A DNA stretch of 64,000 nucleotides from Pseudanabaena sp. (GTDB lineage Bacteria > Cyanobacteriota > Cyanobacteriia > Pseudanabaenales > Pseudanabaenaceae). The position numbers and the translations under genes are program-made. Shown piece by piece: positions 9,820 to 18,885 of the stretch. Location: contig QBMK01000002.1 in assembly GCA_003249035.1 (NCBI GenBank), positions 347,457 through 411,456 on the forward strand, written 5' to 3'. The notes under the pieces are model-generated. The model was given only the letters and a program-made list of their open reading frames with translations. It searched no databases and was not told the DNA's origin. Position 1 is the first letter of the stretch. Every line of letters starts with the position of its first letter.

Positions 9820-11625
9820 TTGGTTTCTGTGCAAGAAGATTTTCGGTTAATTGTTGATTTAGTAACTGTTCTTGCGGCTGCTTCCTTTGGCGGATTACTG
9901 GCGGCGGCTCTGCGATTACCAGTTTTGTTGGGTTACATCTTTGGCGGCATTGTCGTTGGCCCCACAGGTTTAGGGCTGATCAAAGAATTGATACAGGTAG
10001 AAACCCTCGCTCAGTTTGGGGTTGCTTTTTTGCTGTTTGCCCTCGGCGTTGAGTTTTCACTCAAGCAATTAAATAAAGTGAGAGCGATCGCCCTTGGCGG
10101 TGGCACTTTACAAGTCTTGCTCACGATCGCCCTTACCACAGCTGTATCAGTATTTGTAGGATGGGTCGAGACGCCAACCCAAGGAATCTTCTTAGGCGGA
10201 ATTTTGTCGCTATCGTCAACTGCAGTGGTACTGCGAAGCTTGATGGAAACCAATGCCACTGAGTCCGCACAGGGACAAGTCACATTAGGGATGTTGATTA
10301 TCCAAGATCTTGCCTTGGGCTTGATGTTGGCGGTCTTGCCTGCGCTGGATCATCCTGAATCAGTGGGTATTGAAGTTATCAAAGCATTGTCGGTGACAGC
10401 ATTATTTGCAGGTGGTGCGATCGCGGCAGGGATTTGGGTGATTCCGCCATTTTTGCGATGGGTAGCGAGTACCGAGAGCCGAGAATTATTTTTATTAAGT
10501 GTGATTGTGTTGTGCTTAGGGATTGCGCTCCTAACCGAGTCTTTAGGCTTATCGATCGAAATGGGCGCATTCGTCGCAGGTTTGATGATTTCTGAGGTGG
10601 AGTACGCCGATCAAGCTCTCACCTATGTCGAACCTTTGCGAGATGTATTTGCGACTTTGTTTTTTGCTGCGATCGGGATGCTCATCGATCCTGTATTTCT
10701 GATTCAGAACTGGGAGTTAATTCTCAGTCTGGTCGCGATCGTGATGATCGGTAAATTTTTGATCGTTGTGCCTTTAGTCAGTATTTTTCGATATCCCTTG
10801 CGAGTTGCCATTTTTGCGGGGTTAGGTTTAGCCCAGATTGGAGAATTTTCGTTTGTACTCGCTAGCGAAGGTCAGAAGCTAGGTTTAGTTTCGCGTCGTG
10901 TGTACTTACTGATTTTGGGGACAACGGCTGTAACTTTGGTGATTACCCCATTCTTGCTAAAGGCGACACCACAGATTTTAGAATTGCTTGAAAAAGTACC
11001 ATTCCTGAAAGCTTGGATGAACAAGCTAGATATGCCCCAAGAGCTTTCTGCTAATGCCGAACTTAAGGATCATGTGGTGGTCTGCGGTTATGGTCGGATT
11101 GGACAGGGCATTGTTACTTTGTTGCAGTCCAAGGGCTATCCTGTACTGGTAATTGAGGATGCCGAGTCTAAGGTGGAAATCTTGCGATCGCAAAATATCC
11201 CCTATCTATATGGCAATTGCTCCAGCCCTTTTGTGCTTGAAAAAGCGGAAATAGACCATGCGCGATCGATGTTAATTGCTATCTCTGACCCGATCGCCAC
11301 TAGATTGGCAGTGCAGAGAGCTATCTCTATTTCTCCATCAATTGATATTGTGGTCAGAGCTGAAAAAGATGCTGATATTGATACGCTATACCAACTTGGA
11401 GCCAAGGAAGTTGTACACCCTACCTTTGAGACGAGCTTGGAGCTAACTACGCATTTACTGCTATGTTTAGGCGAAAGCTCTCAAGCTATTCAGGCAGAAA
11501 TTATGTCAGTGCGTAGTAGTCGCTATGCTAATTTCCGACCTGAAATTGCCTGCGTATTGCCAGCGATAGTCCCACTTTTACCACCTAGCCCTAATCTCGT
11601 TGAAATTGATGGCAAGGCTTCATGA
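9820..11625 (+). CDS. Kef-type cation:proton antiporter (CPA2) with TrkA-N domain
   Basis: The protein has about 601 residues. Roughly residues 8-380 form a membrane domain of a dozen segments typical of Na+/H+ or K+/H+ exchangers of the CPA2 family (GGIVVGPTGLGLI, FLLFALGVEFSL, GLGLAQIGEFSFVLA). Residues about 405-535 are an RCK/TrkA-N nucleotide-binding domain (HVVVCGYGRIGQGIV). It would exchange K+ or Na+ for protons across the membrane under NAD(H) control. The start chosen is TTG at 9820; GTG at 9829 in the same frame is also possible. The next gene follows 10 bases after the stop. Confidence 0.88.
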   Translation: MVSVQEDFRLIVDLVTVLAAASFGGLLAAALRLPVLLGYIFGGIVVGPTGLGLIKELIQVETLAQFGVAFLLFALGVEFSLKQLNKVRAIALGGGTLQVLLTIALTTAVSVFVGWVETPTQGIFLGGILSLSSTAVVLRSLMETNATESAQGQVTLGMLIIQDLALGLMLAVLPALDHPESVGIEVIKALSVTALFAGGAIAAGIWVIPPFLRWVASTESRELFLLSVIVLCLGIALLTESLGLSIEMGAFVAGLMISEVEYADQALTYVEPLRDVFATLFFAAIGMLIDPVFLIQNWELILSLVAIVMIGKFLIVVPLVSIFRYPLRVAIFAGLGLAQIGEFSFVLASEGQKLGLVSRRVYLLILGTTAVTLVITPFLLKATPQILELLEKVPFLKAWMNKLDMPQELSANAELKDHVVVCGYGRIGQGIVTLLQSKGYPVLVIEDAESKVEILRSQNIPYLYGNCSSPFVLEKAEIDHARSMLIAISDPIATRLAVQRAISISPSIDIVVRAEKDADIDTLYQLGAKEVVHPTFETSLELTTHLLLCLGESSQAIQAEIMSVRSSRYANFRPEIACVLPAIVPLLPPSPNLVEIDGKAS

Positions 11626-11635
11626 GGGTGATGTT

Positions 11636-12664
11636 ATGAAGCTAAAGCTTAGAGAAATTTCCAGAATTATCCTTATAGGATTCCTATCTTCTTCTGTTGC
11701 AGCTTGCCAAGGCTCAAACCTTGGCAGCTCATTAGAGGTGGCTCTTGCTCCTGCGAGTCCTTCAAGTCCTGAGCAGATCCGTGAAAAGCCCCCTCAACCG
11801 ACCCCGCTTGCCACATCTCCCATCACCTCAAACCCAACCGCAAACCCTGAACCAAAACCAACTAATTCTCCCGCCAGTTCCGTTAATTTTATTAATAGCG
11901 ATCGCTTTTCTGCTCAATTGAAAGCGCTCGCTCTACAATCCCTGCTTAAAGAGCCAATTACAGAAAGAAACTTACTAAAAGAACTTTTTTATATAAACTT
12001 TACGAACTCCCAGCCGCAGTACGATCAATTTATTGATCTGGATACAGCACCGGCACCTCTCAAAGCTTGGATTAGGGACTTAAATAAACTAGGAACGATC
12101 GCTCCTAAAACAGGGCAAGAATTTAAGCCCAATATATTAGTTGCGCGTCGTGAATATGCTCGATGGCTATTAGAAACTAATAATCGACTTTACAAAAAAC
12201 AACCCAGTCGTCAAATTCGACTTGCCCAACCAACCGATAGTGTCAGCTTCCCTGATATTCCCCAAAGCCATCCTGACTTTGCAATTATTCAGGGTTTAGC
12301 CAATGCAGGACTAATCGGCGGAACAGGCGAACCTTTTCGTCCAAACGATCCTCTATTGCGCGAAGAACTTGTGCAGTGGAAGATTCCACTTGATCTCAGG
12401 CAACCTCTACCAAATGCCACATTAGAAACTGTTAGGCAATCTTGGGGATTTAAAGATAGCGATCGCATTAGCGAGAAGGCGCTAAGTGCAATCTATGCTG
12501 ATGCGCAACTGCGAGATATTTCTAACATTCGTCGCAGCTTTGGGTTTACGACATTACTGCAACCTCAAAAGCCCGTCACTCGCGCCGAGGCTGCTGCTTC
12601 GCTTTGGTATTTTGGCACTGCGGTAGATGGCACATCGGTTAGCAAGGTTTTAGAAACTGAGTAA
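11636..12664 (+). CDS. SLH-domain lipoprotein
   Basis: About 342 residues from the ATG at 11636; the frame is open further upstream, but this start places a lipoprotein signal at the N-terminus with lipobox SSVAAC. A Pro/Thr/Ser-rich linker follows (about residues 35-90). Two segments then resemble S-layer homology modules, common in cyanobacteria: FIDLDTAPAPLKAWIRDLNK and FPDIPQSHPDFAIIQGLA with GLIGGTGEPFRPNDPLLREE. SLH modules bind cell-wall-linked polymers, so a cell-envelope role is likely. It may be co-transcribed with the antiporter. Confidence 0.82.
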   Translation: MKLKLREISRIILIGFLSSSVAACQGSNLGSSLEVALAPASPSSPEQIREKPPQPTPLATSPITSNPTANPEPKPTNSPASSVNFINSDRFSAQLKALALQSLLKEPITERNLLKELFYINFTNSQPQYDQFIDLDTAPAPLKAWIRDLNKLGTIAPKTGQEFKPNILVARREYARWLLETNNRLYKKQPSRQIRLAQPTDSVSFPDIPQSHPDFAIIQGLANAGLIGGTGEPFRPNDPLLREELVQWKIPLDLRQPLPNATLETVRQSWGFKDSDRISEKALSAIYADAQLRDISNIRRSFGFTTLLQPQKPVTRAEAAASLWYFGTAVDGTSVSKVLETE

Positions 12665-12826
12665 CAATCAACTTTACGGAGTGCCGACCCTTACTTCTGA
12701 GATTTATATAGGCGACAACTATGTAGAAATGAAAAACGTTGTTAAGCGCTGCTTTCATTTTGCAATTTTTGATATAGAGACGCTAGAATATTAGTAATTG
12801 TTATTGTTGAGAAAAATTAATACATC

Positions 12827-13045
12827 ATGTCGCAGTATCAACGTATCGAGTACTTAATCGGGAAAGATGGAAAAATCGTTGAACGAGCGATTGATATATC
12901 TGGCAGCGAATGCGTGTCAATCACTGCCGAAATAGAGTCGAATTTAGGAAAAGTCGAAACTCGCCAATTATTACCTAATTATTACGATTCATCTGATCAA
13001 AATCTCGATTGCAATGCGATTGAGCAAGTTCAGTACGACCAATAA
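12827..13045 (+). CDS. DUF2997 small protein
   Basis: The protein has 72 residues: MSQYQRIEYLIGKDGKIVE and a GSECVSITAEIESNLGKVE segment that match the DUF2997 family of cyanobacteria and plastid-related lineages. Its relatives often sit beside Ycf35 (DUF1257) and a ferredoxin; neither is adjacent here. No biochemical function is established. It stands alone, with 160 bases upstream and 270 downstream. Confidence 0.7.
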   Translation: MSQYQRIEYLIGKDGKIVERAIDISGSECVSITAEIESNLGKVETRQLLPNYYDSSDQNLDCNAIEQVQYDQ

Positions 13046-13113
13046 ACCTAAATTTTGTAAACTATGTTTGCTTTTTAGGTCGTATTAAAGGAACAAATGT
13101 GTCCGGAGACTAA

Positions 13114-13203
13114 ATGGATTTACCTAATGTCTTAGAGTTGCTAACTTTCTTGATAGCAATTATTGAAGTAAATATAGGTAAATTGGCTTATTTTGACGGT
13201 TAG
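13114..13203 (+). CDS. Candidate 29-residue membrane microprotein
   Basis: ATG at 13114 follows a GGAG ribosome-site-like sequence (13105-13108). The product MDLPNVLELLTFLIAIIEVN... is mostly hydrophobic, long enough for one short membrane helix. It fills an otherwise gene-free gap. No family is recognised, and a chance reading frame cannot be excluded. Confidence 0.22.
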   Translation: MDLPNVLELLTFLIAIIEVNIGKLAYFDG

Positions 13204-13314
13204 TTTTTTTTAGAATCTGTATCGATAGAAGTACAAGATGCTTACCCTTATATGGGTAAAATTGTGATTAAGAAATTAAGAATTGTTAAAGATTTGCTTA
13301 TGTAGAGATTTGCC

Positions 13315-14013
13315 ATGGTACTCCAAACTCCATCATTGATATCAGAATCGAGTGCAACTAGTAGGCTCCGAAAGATTTTCGCGTCTGTCGATGCCGTGAG
13401 TTGTCCGCATAGGCTAAATTTCCATTTACATACGATGTATTCTGATGGCAAAATGCAACCTGTGGATTTAATCCAGCAGGCAATCGCTTTGCGAATATCA
13501 GATCTTGCTATTACCGATCACCATGCGATCGCGGGCTATTACATCGCCAAGCAATATCTTGAGAAATCAATTAGCCAATCCAATGATCCCCAATCTTTTC
13601 CAACTCTCTGGTCTGGGATCGAGGTTAATGCCAGTCTGATTTTTACAGAAGTGCATATTCTTGGCTACGGATTTGATCCCCAACATGAGGCAATGCATCC
13701 TTATTTGCACGGTAAATCTACTGCTGGGCTGGACTATCAAGCAATAAGTGTGATTAAGGCGATGCATTTGGCTGGTGGTTTGGCAGTACTTGCTCATCCT
13801 GCTAGATATAGGAGATCTCCTGAAGACTTGATCCCTGCTGCTGCTGCTTTAGGAATTGATGGCATTGAAACTTACTATGGCTATGACAATAGCGATCCTT
13901 GGAAGCCAAGTCCACGTCAAACCGAAGAAATTCGACAACTTGCAGAATCATACGGGTTAATGCATACCTGCGGAACCGACTCGCACGGGTTTAAAATTAG
14001 TAAAAGACTTTAG
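13315..14013 (+). CDS. PHP domain metal-dependent phosphoesterase
   Basis: The protein has 232 residues. The PHP signature is complete: NFHLHTMYSDG (motif I), ITDHHAIAG (II), GIEVNA (III), AVLAHPARY and GTDSHG near the C-terminus, all expected to bind a trinuclear metal centre. Stand-alone PHP proteins of this length (YciV/RnaAM-like) remove phosphate from nucleotides or trim RNA 5' ends; the substrate is not shown by sequence. A strong hairpin with a T-run follows. Confidence 0.88.
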   Translation: MVLQTPSLISESSATSRLRKIFASVDAVSCPHRLNFHLHTMYSDGKMQPVDLIQQAIALRISDLAITDHHAIAGYYIAKQYLEKSISQSNDPQSFPTLWSGIEVNASLIFTEVHILGYGFDPQHEAMHPYLHGKSTAGLDYQAISVIKAMHLAGGLAVLAHPARYRRSPEDLIPAAAALGIDGIETYYGYDNSDPWKPSPRQTEEIRQLAESYGLMHTCGTDSHGFKISKRL

Positions 14014-14019
14014 ACTCTC

Positions 14020-14056
14020 GGAAAGAAAAAACTCTCTACGCGAGTTTTTTCTTTCC
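14020..14056 (+). terminator. Rho-independent-type terminator after the PHP gene
   Basis: A 15-bp perfect stem (14020-14034 with 14042-14056) with an A-rich left and T-rich right arm, 7 bases after the stop codon. Confidence 0.8.
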
Positions 14057-14082
14057 AAATTAAATTGCCATTCAGATAAAAA

Positions 14083-15585
14083 ATGACAGAAAAACCAAAA
14101 GTAATCGTCGTTGGCGCAGGTTGGGCGGGGCTAGGAGCAACTTATCAACTCACAAAGCAAGGATATGACGTAACCTTGCTAGAGGCGGGAGCGCAAGCAG
14201 GTGGACTAGTTGCTGGTTGGAAAACTCAAGCGGGGAAATCTGTTGAAGCTGGCATTCATGGCTTTTGGTATCCTTACTGCAATATTTTTTCCTTAGTAAA
14301 AGAATTAGAGCTTGATCCATTTACGGCTTGGACGCGATCAGCACAATATTCTCCCGCAGGATTAGAAGTTGAGTCACCTATTTTTCAAGACTTACCACGG
14401 TTGCCTTCTCCTCTTGGGACATTTGCCTATACCCAATTTAAAAGATTGCCCTTAAGCGATCGCATCTCAGCGTTGCCTCTGATGTATGCAGTGGTGGATT
14501 TTGATAATTCCGACGATGCTTGGAAACGTTATGACGGCATGACCGCCCGCGAATTATTCCGTCAATATGGTGTCTCAGAAAGGTTATACCGTGAATCCTT
14601 TGAGCCAATGCTATTAGTCGGTCTCTTTGCCACTGGGGAGCAATGCTCGGCGGCGGCGGCTTTGGGAATGCTGTATTACTTCATCTTGGCACATCAAGCA
14701 GATTTTGATGTAGTTTGGTGTCGCGGCACTGTTGGCGAAAAAATCTTTAAACCTTGGTGTGATCGCATTAAAGAGTTAGGCGGCAAAATCCTCACCGAGC
14801 GACGTGTTAGTGATGTAAGAGTTGATGATTCTGGCAAAATTACGGCGGTAATTTGTGGAGATGAAAGCTTTGATGCTGATGCGGTGATCTTCTCCGTGGG
14901 CATTTCAGGAATGCAGAAAATTGTGTCAAATAGTCCTACTTTGCAAAAGCGCAGCGAATTTCGTAACTTGATGAACTTGGGTGCGATCGATGTACTAGCG
15001 GTGCGACTATGGTTCGATCGCAAAATCAATATTCCCCGTCCATCCAATGCCTGTTTTGGCTTTGACGTAACTACAGGCTGGACATTTTTTGATCTCAATG
15101 CTCTCCATGATGAATATGCTGATGAGATAGGCTCCGTAATCGAAGTCGATTTTTATCATGCAAATCAATTTTTACCCCTTGATAATCAGGAAATTATTGC
15201 GATCGTCCAGAAATATCTTGCTTCCTGTTTGCCAGAATTTGAGACGGCTAAGGTTGTTGACAGCAGCGTAATTCGTTTGCATCGTGCCGTGACTCATTTT
15301 GCTCCTGGTAGTTATCAGCATTTGCTTGGAGCGATCACCAGCTTCCCAAATTTATATATGAGTGGTGACTGGGTGATTACTAATCATGGCTCTTGGTCAC
15401 AGGAAAAAGCTTATGTCACTGGTTTAGAAGCAGCAAATCTAGTGATGCAACAATTTAGTCAGGGAAACATGACTCAGATTTTGCCAATTGAATCCGACGA
15501 GCCCCATATCCAGATTGCGCGATCGCTTAATCAAGCCCTAAGAAATATCGCAAAATCCTTGATCCCTAATTTCTCACTGTCATAA
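14083..15585 (+). CDS. FAD-dependent oxidoreductase, carotenoid desaturase-like
   Basis: The protein has 500 residues. An N-terminal Rossmann motif (VIVVGAGWAGLGATYQL then EAGAQAGGLVAGW) binds FAD, and a C-terminal MSGDWVITNHGSWSQEKAYV segment is the matching FAD-contact motif of the phytoene/zeta-carotene desaturase and amine-oxidase superfamily. It differs from CrtP, CrtQ and CrtH core enzymes that I would recognise, so the substrate is open. Carotenoid or quinone-type lipid metabolism is a guess. It is a single gene between a terminator and the response regulator. Confidence 0.8.
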   Translation: MTEKPKVIVVGAGWAGLGATYQLTKQGYDVTLLEAGAQAGGLVAGWKTQAGKSVEAGIHGFWYPYCNIFSLVKELELDPFTAWTRSAQYSPAGLEVESPIFQDLPRLPSPLGTFAYTQFKRLPLSDRISALPLMYAVVDFDNSDDAWKRYDGMTARELFRQYGVSERLYRESFEPMLLVGLFATGEQCSAAAALGMLYYFILAHQADFDVVWCRGTVGEKIFKPWCDRIKELGGKILTERRVSDVRVDDSGKITAVICGDESFDADAVIFSVGISGMQKIVSNSPTLQKRSEFRNLMNLGAIDVLAVRLWFDRKINIPRPSNACFGFDVTTGWTFFDLNALHDEYADEIGSVIEVDFYHANQFLPLDNQEIIAIVQKYLASCLPEFETAKVVDSSVIRLHRAVTHFAPGSYQHLLGAITSFPNLYMSGDWVITNHGSWSQEKAYVTGLEAANLVMQQFSQGNMTQILPIESDEPHIQIARSLNQALRNIAKSLIPNFSLS

Positions 15586-15698
15586 TTTAGTTTGAAGTTT
15601 GTCACCATAGGTGCGGCAAACATTTAACCTTCCCGCATAATTCGCCAGCAATCAATGTAAAATTGGATACGGTTAGACTAACCTAATAAAACTTTTTT

Positions 15699-16427
15699 AT
15701 GCTCCTAACAGAACAACCTCCCTCTTCTGCTAAAAACACTGTCGGTTTTGTCTTAGTGGTGGAGGATGAAGCGATTATTCAAGAGGCGATCGCGCTATCT
15801 TTGCGTGAAGAAGGTTATAGCATTCTACTGGCTGAAGATGGCTACAGTGCTTTACAAATTGCGAAAACTACAGCAAGGCTGGATTTAGTAATTTTAGATG
15901 TAATGTTGCCTTCCATAAATGGACTAGATTTTTGCCGCATTTTGCGTCACGAAGGCAATAATGTCCCTGTATTGATGATTAGCGCTAGGGGTAATGAATC
16001 TGATCGGATTGTTGGCTTGGAAGTCGGAGCTGATGATTACCTCAGCAAGCCTTTTGGCATGAAGGAACTAGTTGCTCGTTGTCGAGCTTTGCTACGCCGT
16101 AGTCGTCGCGACTTTGTGGCAAATAATGCTGCGGTTTACAAATTTGGTGATATCACCATGTATCCCGATGAATGCCGCGTGACGATTAAAGAAACTGAGA
16201 TTAATCTTTCGCCTAAAGAATTTCGCTTGCTTGATCTCTTCATGAGTCATCCTCGCCGTGTCTGGTCACGAGAGCAACTCCTAGAAAAGGTTTGGGGTGT
16301 AGATTTCGTTGGGGATAGCAAAACAGTCGATGTCCATATTCGATGGTTGCGCGAAAAAATCGAAGTTGATCCAAGCGACCCCAAGCATATTGTTACCGTT
16401 AGAGGTTTTGGTTATCGCTTAGGCTAG
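15699..16427 (+). CDS. OmpR/PhoB-family response regulator
   Basis: The protein has 242 residues. The receiver domain (about 18-130) has acidic residues VVEDEA, the phospho-acceptor Asp in LDLVILDVMLP and the Lys in YLSKPFG. The C-terminal winged helix (about 145-240) has EINLSPKEFRLLDLFMSHP and DVHIRWLREKIE. It is a two-component transcription factor. No histidine kinase is adjacent, so the partner and targets are unknown. Confidence 0.9.
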   Translation: MLLTEQPPSSAKNTVGFVLVVEDEAIIQEAIALSLREEGYSILLAEDGYSALQIAKTTARLDLVILDVMLPSINGLDFCRILRHEGNNVPVLMISARGNESDRIVGLEVGADDYLSKPFGMKELVARCRALLRRSRRDFVANNAAVYKFGDITMYPDECRVTIKETEINLSPKEFRLLDLFMSHPRRVWSREQLLEKVWGVDFVGDSKTVDVHIRWLREKIEVDPSDPKHIVTVRGFGYRLG

Positions 16428-16428
16428 T

Positions 16429-16456
16429 AGCGCAAAGCGCTCCTTTTTACTATGTA
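16429..16456. terminator. Short hairpin between the response regulator and yidD
   Basis: AGCGC AAA GCGCT followed by CCTTTTT right after the response regulator stop. It lies at the convergent end with yidD and probably stops the response regulator transcript. Confidence 0.55.
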
Positions 16457-16671
16457 TAGTCTTCAGGAACTGGATCGTAACCCCCAATATTCCAAGGGTG
16501 ACAACGACAAATCCGTTTTACTCCCATTACGCTTCCTTTCGCTAGACCAAACCGATCAATTGCAGTTGCTGTGTACTGTGAACAAGTGGGTTGGAATCGG
16601 CACCTTGGGCCTAACAAGTGTGAAATAAGGAGTTGATAAAACTTGATTAGCAAAAGTGAAATTTTTTTCAT
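16450..16671 (-). CDS. yidD: Membrane protein insertion efficiency factor YidD
   Basis: About 73 residues from the ATG at 16671. The family signature is clear: [49 protein letters not shown]. YidD is a small membrane-surface protein that aids YidC-dependent insertion of inner-membrane proteins. In many bacteria it sits with rpmH and rnpA, but here it is alone. An upstream in-frame ATG (16680) is also possible. Confidence 0.92.
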   Translation of the reverse strand: MKKISLLLIKFYQLLISHLLGPRCRFQPTCSQYTATAIDRFGLAKGSVMGVKRICRCHPWNIGGYDPVPEDYT

Positions 16672-16713
16672 GATTTCCAAAATCTATTATTCTTATTTTA
16701 ATTAATTACAAGC

Positions 16714-16762
16714 CCAAATTTGTAAGGTTTCGCTCAGCAGGGGCGAAACCTTACAAATTTGG
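16714..16762. repeat. 20-bp perfect palindrome in a divergent intergenic region
   Basis: Left arm 16714-16733 and right arm 16743-16762 are perfect complements over 20 bases with a 9-base loop. The flanking genes, yidD (minus) and the amidase gene (plus), read away from it, so it cannot be a terminator for either. It may be a regulatory site or one of the dispersed palindromes of this genome. Confidence 0.85.
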
Positions 16763-16771
16763 ATAATTCCT

Positions 16772-17626
16772 ATGTCACCATCCAAAAACATCACGATCGC
16801 TGTTATTCAGGCATCCCTAAATGCTGATGTTGCTAATAATGTTGCCAAGATCTCTGACTTAGTTAGCAAAGCAGCCCATCAGGGTGCACAGGTGATTTTG
16901 CCACCAGAATTATTTGAAAGCCCTTATTTTTGTCGAGAAGAGCGAGATCGCTTTTTTGATTGGGCGCAACCTGTGGAAAATCATCCGACGATTGCTCATT
17001 TTAAAAAGCTGGCTCAAGAACTAAATGTAGTAATTCCAGTTTCTTTTTTCGAGAAATCAGGGCAGGTCTATTACAACAGTCTCGCCATGGTTGATGCTGA
17101 TGGCTCAGTATTGGGAGTCTATCGTAAAAGCCATATTCCCGACGGGCCAGGCTATGAAGAAAAGTTTTATTTTCGTGGCGGCGATACGGGCTTCAAAGTT
17201 TGGGATACTGCTTTCGGTAAAATCGGCGTGGGCATATGTTGGGATCAGTGGTTTCCTGAATGTGCCAGAGCAATGGTACTGATGGGTGCAGAGATTTTGC
17301 TATACCCAACTGCGATCGGCTCAGAACCAGAGGAGCCAAATCTCAATACTAAAGATCCTTGGCAACGCGCAATGATTGGTCATGCCGTTAGTAACGTGAT
17401 CCCAGTTGCTGCCGCGAATAGGATTGGTTTAGAGGGAAATCAAACTTTTTATGGGCATTCCTTTATCTCCAATCATCGCGGAGATAAGGTTGTAGAGTTG
17501 AATGATATTGAAGAAGGTGCGATTTTAGCCAGTTTTGATCTCGATCAAGTACGACTAAATCGGGCATCCTTTGGATTTTTTCGCGATCGCCGACCTGATT
17601 TATATCAGGCTTTATTATCTCCATAA
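16772..17626 (+). CDS. aguB: N-carbamoylputrescine amidase
   Basis: The protein has 284 residues, of the nitrilase superfamily. The catalytic triad is visible: Glu46 in PPELFES, Lys119 in VYRKSHIP and Cys156 in GICWDQWFPE. The protein closely follows the plant/bacterial N-carbamoylputrescine amidase pattern (DGPGYEEKFYFRGGDTGF, FGFFRDRRPDLY). It hydrolyses N-carbamoylputrescine to putrescine, CO2 and ammonia, the last step of the arginine-decarboxylase polyamine route. Agmatine deiminase is not in this window. Its 5' region contains the long palindrome. Confidence 0.92.
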   Translation: MSPSKNITIAVIQASLNADVANNVAKISDLVSKAAHQGAQVILPPELFESPYFCREERDRFFDWAQPVENHPTIAHFKKLAQELNVVIPVSFFEKSGQVYYNSLAMVDADGSVLGVYRKSHIPDGPGYEEKFYFRGGDTGFKVWDTAFGKIGVGICWDQWFPECARAMVLMGAEILLYPTAIGSEPEEPNLNTKDPWQRAMIGHAVSNVIPVAAANRIGLEGNQTFYGHSFISNHRGDKVVELNDIEEGAILASFDLDQVRLNRASFGFFRDRRPDLYQALLSP

Positions 17627-17646
17627 AACTATAACTACACGCAAAA

Positions 17647-17686
17647 AAAATTGGCGATGGCAATACTTTGTGTCATTGCCAATTTT
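17647..17686 (+). terminator. Hairpin terminator after the amidase gene
   Basis: Outer arms AAAATTGGC (17647-17655) and GCCAATTTT (17678-17686) with further inner pairing, about 20 bases after the stop; T-rich at the end. Confidence 0.65.
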
Positions 17687-17867
17687 CTTATTTGAGACCG
17701 ATCCCAAAGAAATTGCTAAAAGATTACAAATAAATGCCCCGCATTCTGTAAATGGATGCAAGTATAGACAGTATGTAAATCTGTCCTAATTTAGAAAATG
17801 AGCTGCCTGTAAGCTCCACTTGATCCAAATGCAATTTATAGGAGCAGCAAGATAGGGCAACCTAATC

Positions 17868-18842
17868 ATGAGAAAAAACAACTTAATTTCAGTAGTCGTC
17901 ATCATTGGGCTGATTTTTGCAGCTAGCATTTGGTATGGGCGAAACAATGGTCTACTACCAGTTGCCGCAGGCGACGAGGCTGTCTTATATGACGGACTGT
18001 TTAATACGATCTTAGCGATCGCCTTCGGATTTTTCCTCGTAGTTGAGGGCGTATTAATTTACTCAATCATCAAGTTTCGTCGTCGCAAAGGAGATGACAC
18101 CGATGGTCCCTCCATTCATGAAAACTTAAGTCTTGAAATAGTCTGGACAGCGATCCCTACAGTTATCGTGATGTGGGTAGCGATTTATAGCTTTGATGTC
18201 TATACAGCCATGCAAGGAACACAAGATCTTAGCGGAATGGCTCACGGAGGAATGCATCAGACTGTAGCTAAGGCTGAAAGAGGAGGTATGCCAATGTCAA
18301 AAGCCACTCTAGCCTCTTCAAATAGCGACGGAGTATTGATGGCAGGTACTCTTCCCGCTGGTAGCGAAGATGTGTTGGCGATCAATGTTAGCGCCATGCA
18401 ATTTGCTTGGATTTTTAACTACACAGACGAAATTGCCATTGCTGAATTGCATGTTCCTGTTGGCAAAAAAGTTCGCCTTAACATGAATGCAGTCGATGTC
18501 CTTCATGCCTTTTGGGTTCCTCAATTACGCATCAAGCAAGACGTAATTCCTGGTCGCGAAACTTATCTCGAATTCACACCTCGTGTTGTTGGCGAATACC
18601 CTGTAGTTTGTGCCGAGCTTTGCGGTTCATACCATGGCGGTATGAGAACAACAATGGTAATTGACACTCCAGAAGACTATTCAAAATGGTTAAAAGAGCA
18701 ACAAGAAATTGCTAGTAACGATCCCGATGCGATCGTGGCATCTCGTCCAACATCAGTCACCCAGATGTCTGAGCAAGAATACCTCGCAGGTAAAGTCGCT
18801 CAAGCTGGTGGAGATATGCACATGATGCATATGAGTCATTAA
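17868..18842 (+). CDS. ctaC: Cytochrome c oxidase subunit II
   Basis: The protein has 324 residues. Two membrane segments (about 5-25 and 45-70, plus 90-108) precede a periplasm/lumen-side cupredoxin domain with the CuA centre: VLHAFWVPQL supplies a His and CAELCGSYHGGM supplies two Cys, a His and a Met. It accepts electrons from cytochrome c6 or plastocyanin and passes them to subunit I. The loop after the second membrane part is Met/His-rich (MAHGGMHQ...MPMS), and the C-terminus ends MHMMHMSH, a possible copper-handling tail. It is the first gene of ctaCDE. Confidence 0.94.
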   Translation: MRKNNLISVVVIIGLIFAASIWYGRNNGLLPVAAGDEAVLYDGLFNTILAIAFGFFLVVEGVLIYSIIKFRRRKGDDTDGPSIHENLSLEIVWTAIPTVIVMWVAIYSFDVYTAMQGTQDLSGMAHGGMHQTVAKAERGGMPMSKATLASSNSDGVLMAGTLPAGSEDVLAINVSAMQFAWIFNYTDEIAIAELHVPVGKKVRLNMNAVDVLHAFWVPQLRIKQDVIPGRETYLEFTPRVVGEYPVVCAELCGSYHGGMRTTMVIDTPEDYSKWLKEQQEIASNDPDAIVASRPTSVTQMSEQEYLAGKVAQAGGDMHMMHMSH

Positions 18843-18885
18843 AAGCAGAATACTGATAACCAAATTACCAATAATCAATTACCCT

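Noticed and set aside
14694-15098. Minus-strand frame inside the FAD oxidoreductase
   Set aside because: It is the antisense shadow of a strongly conserved plus-strand protein.
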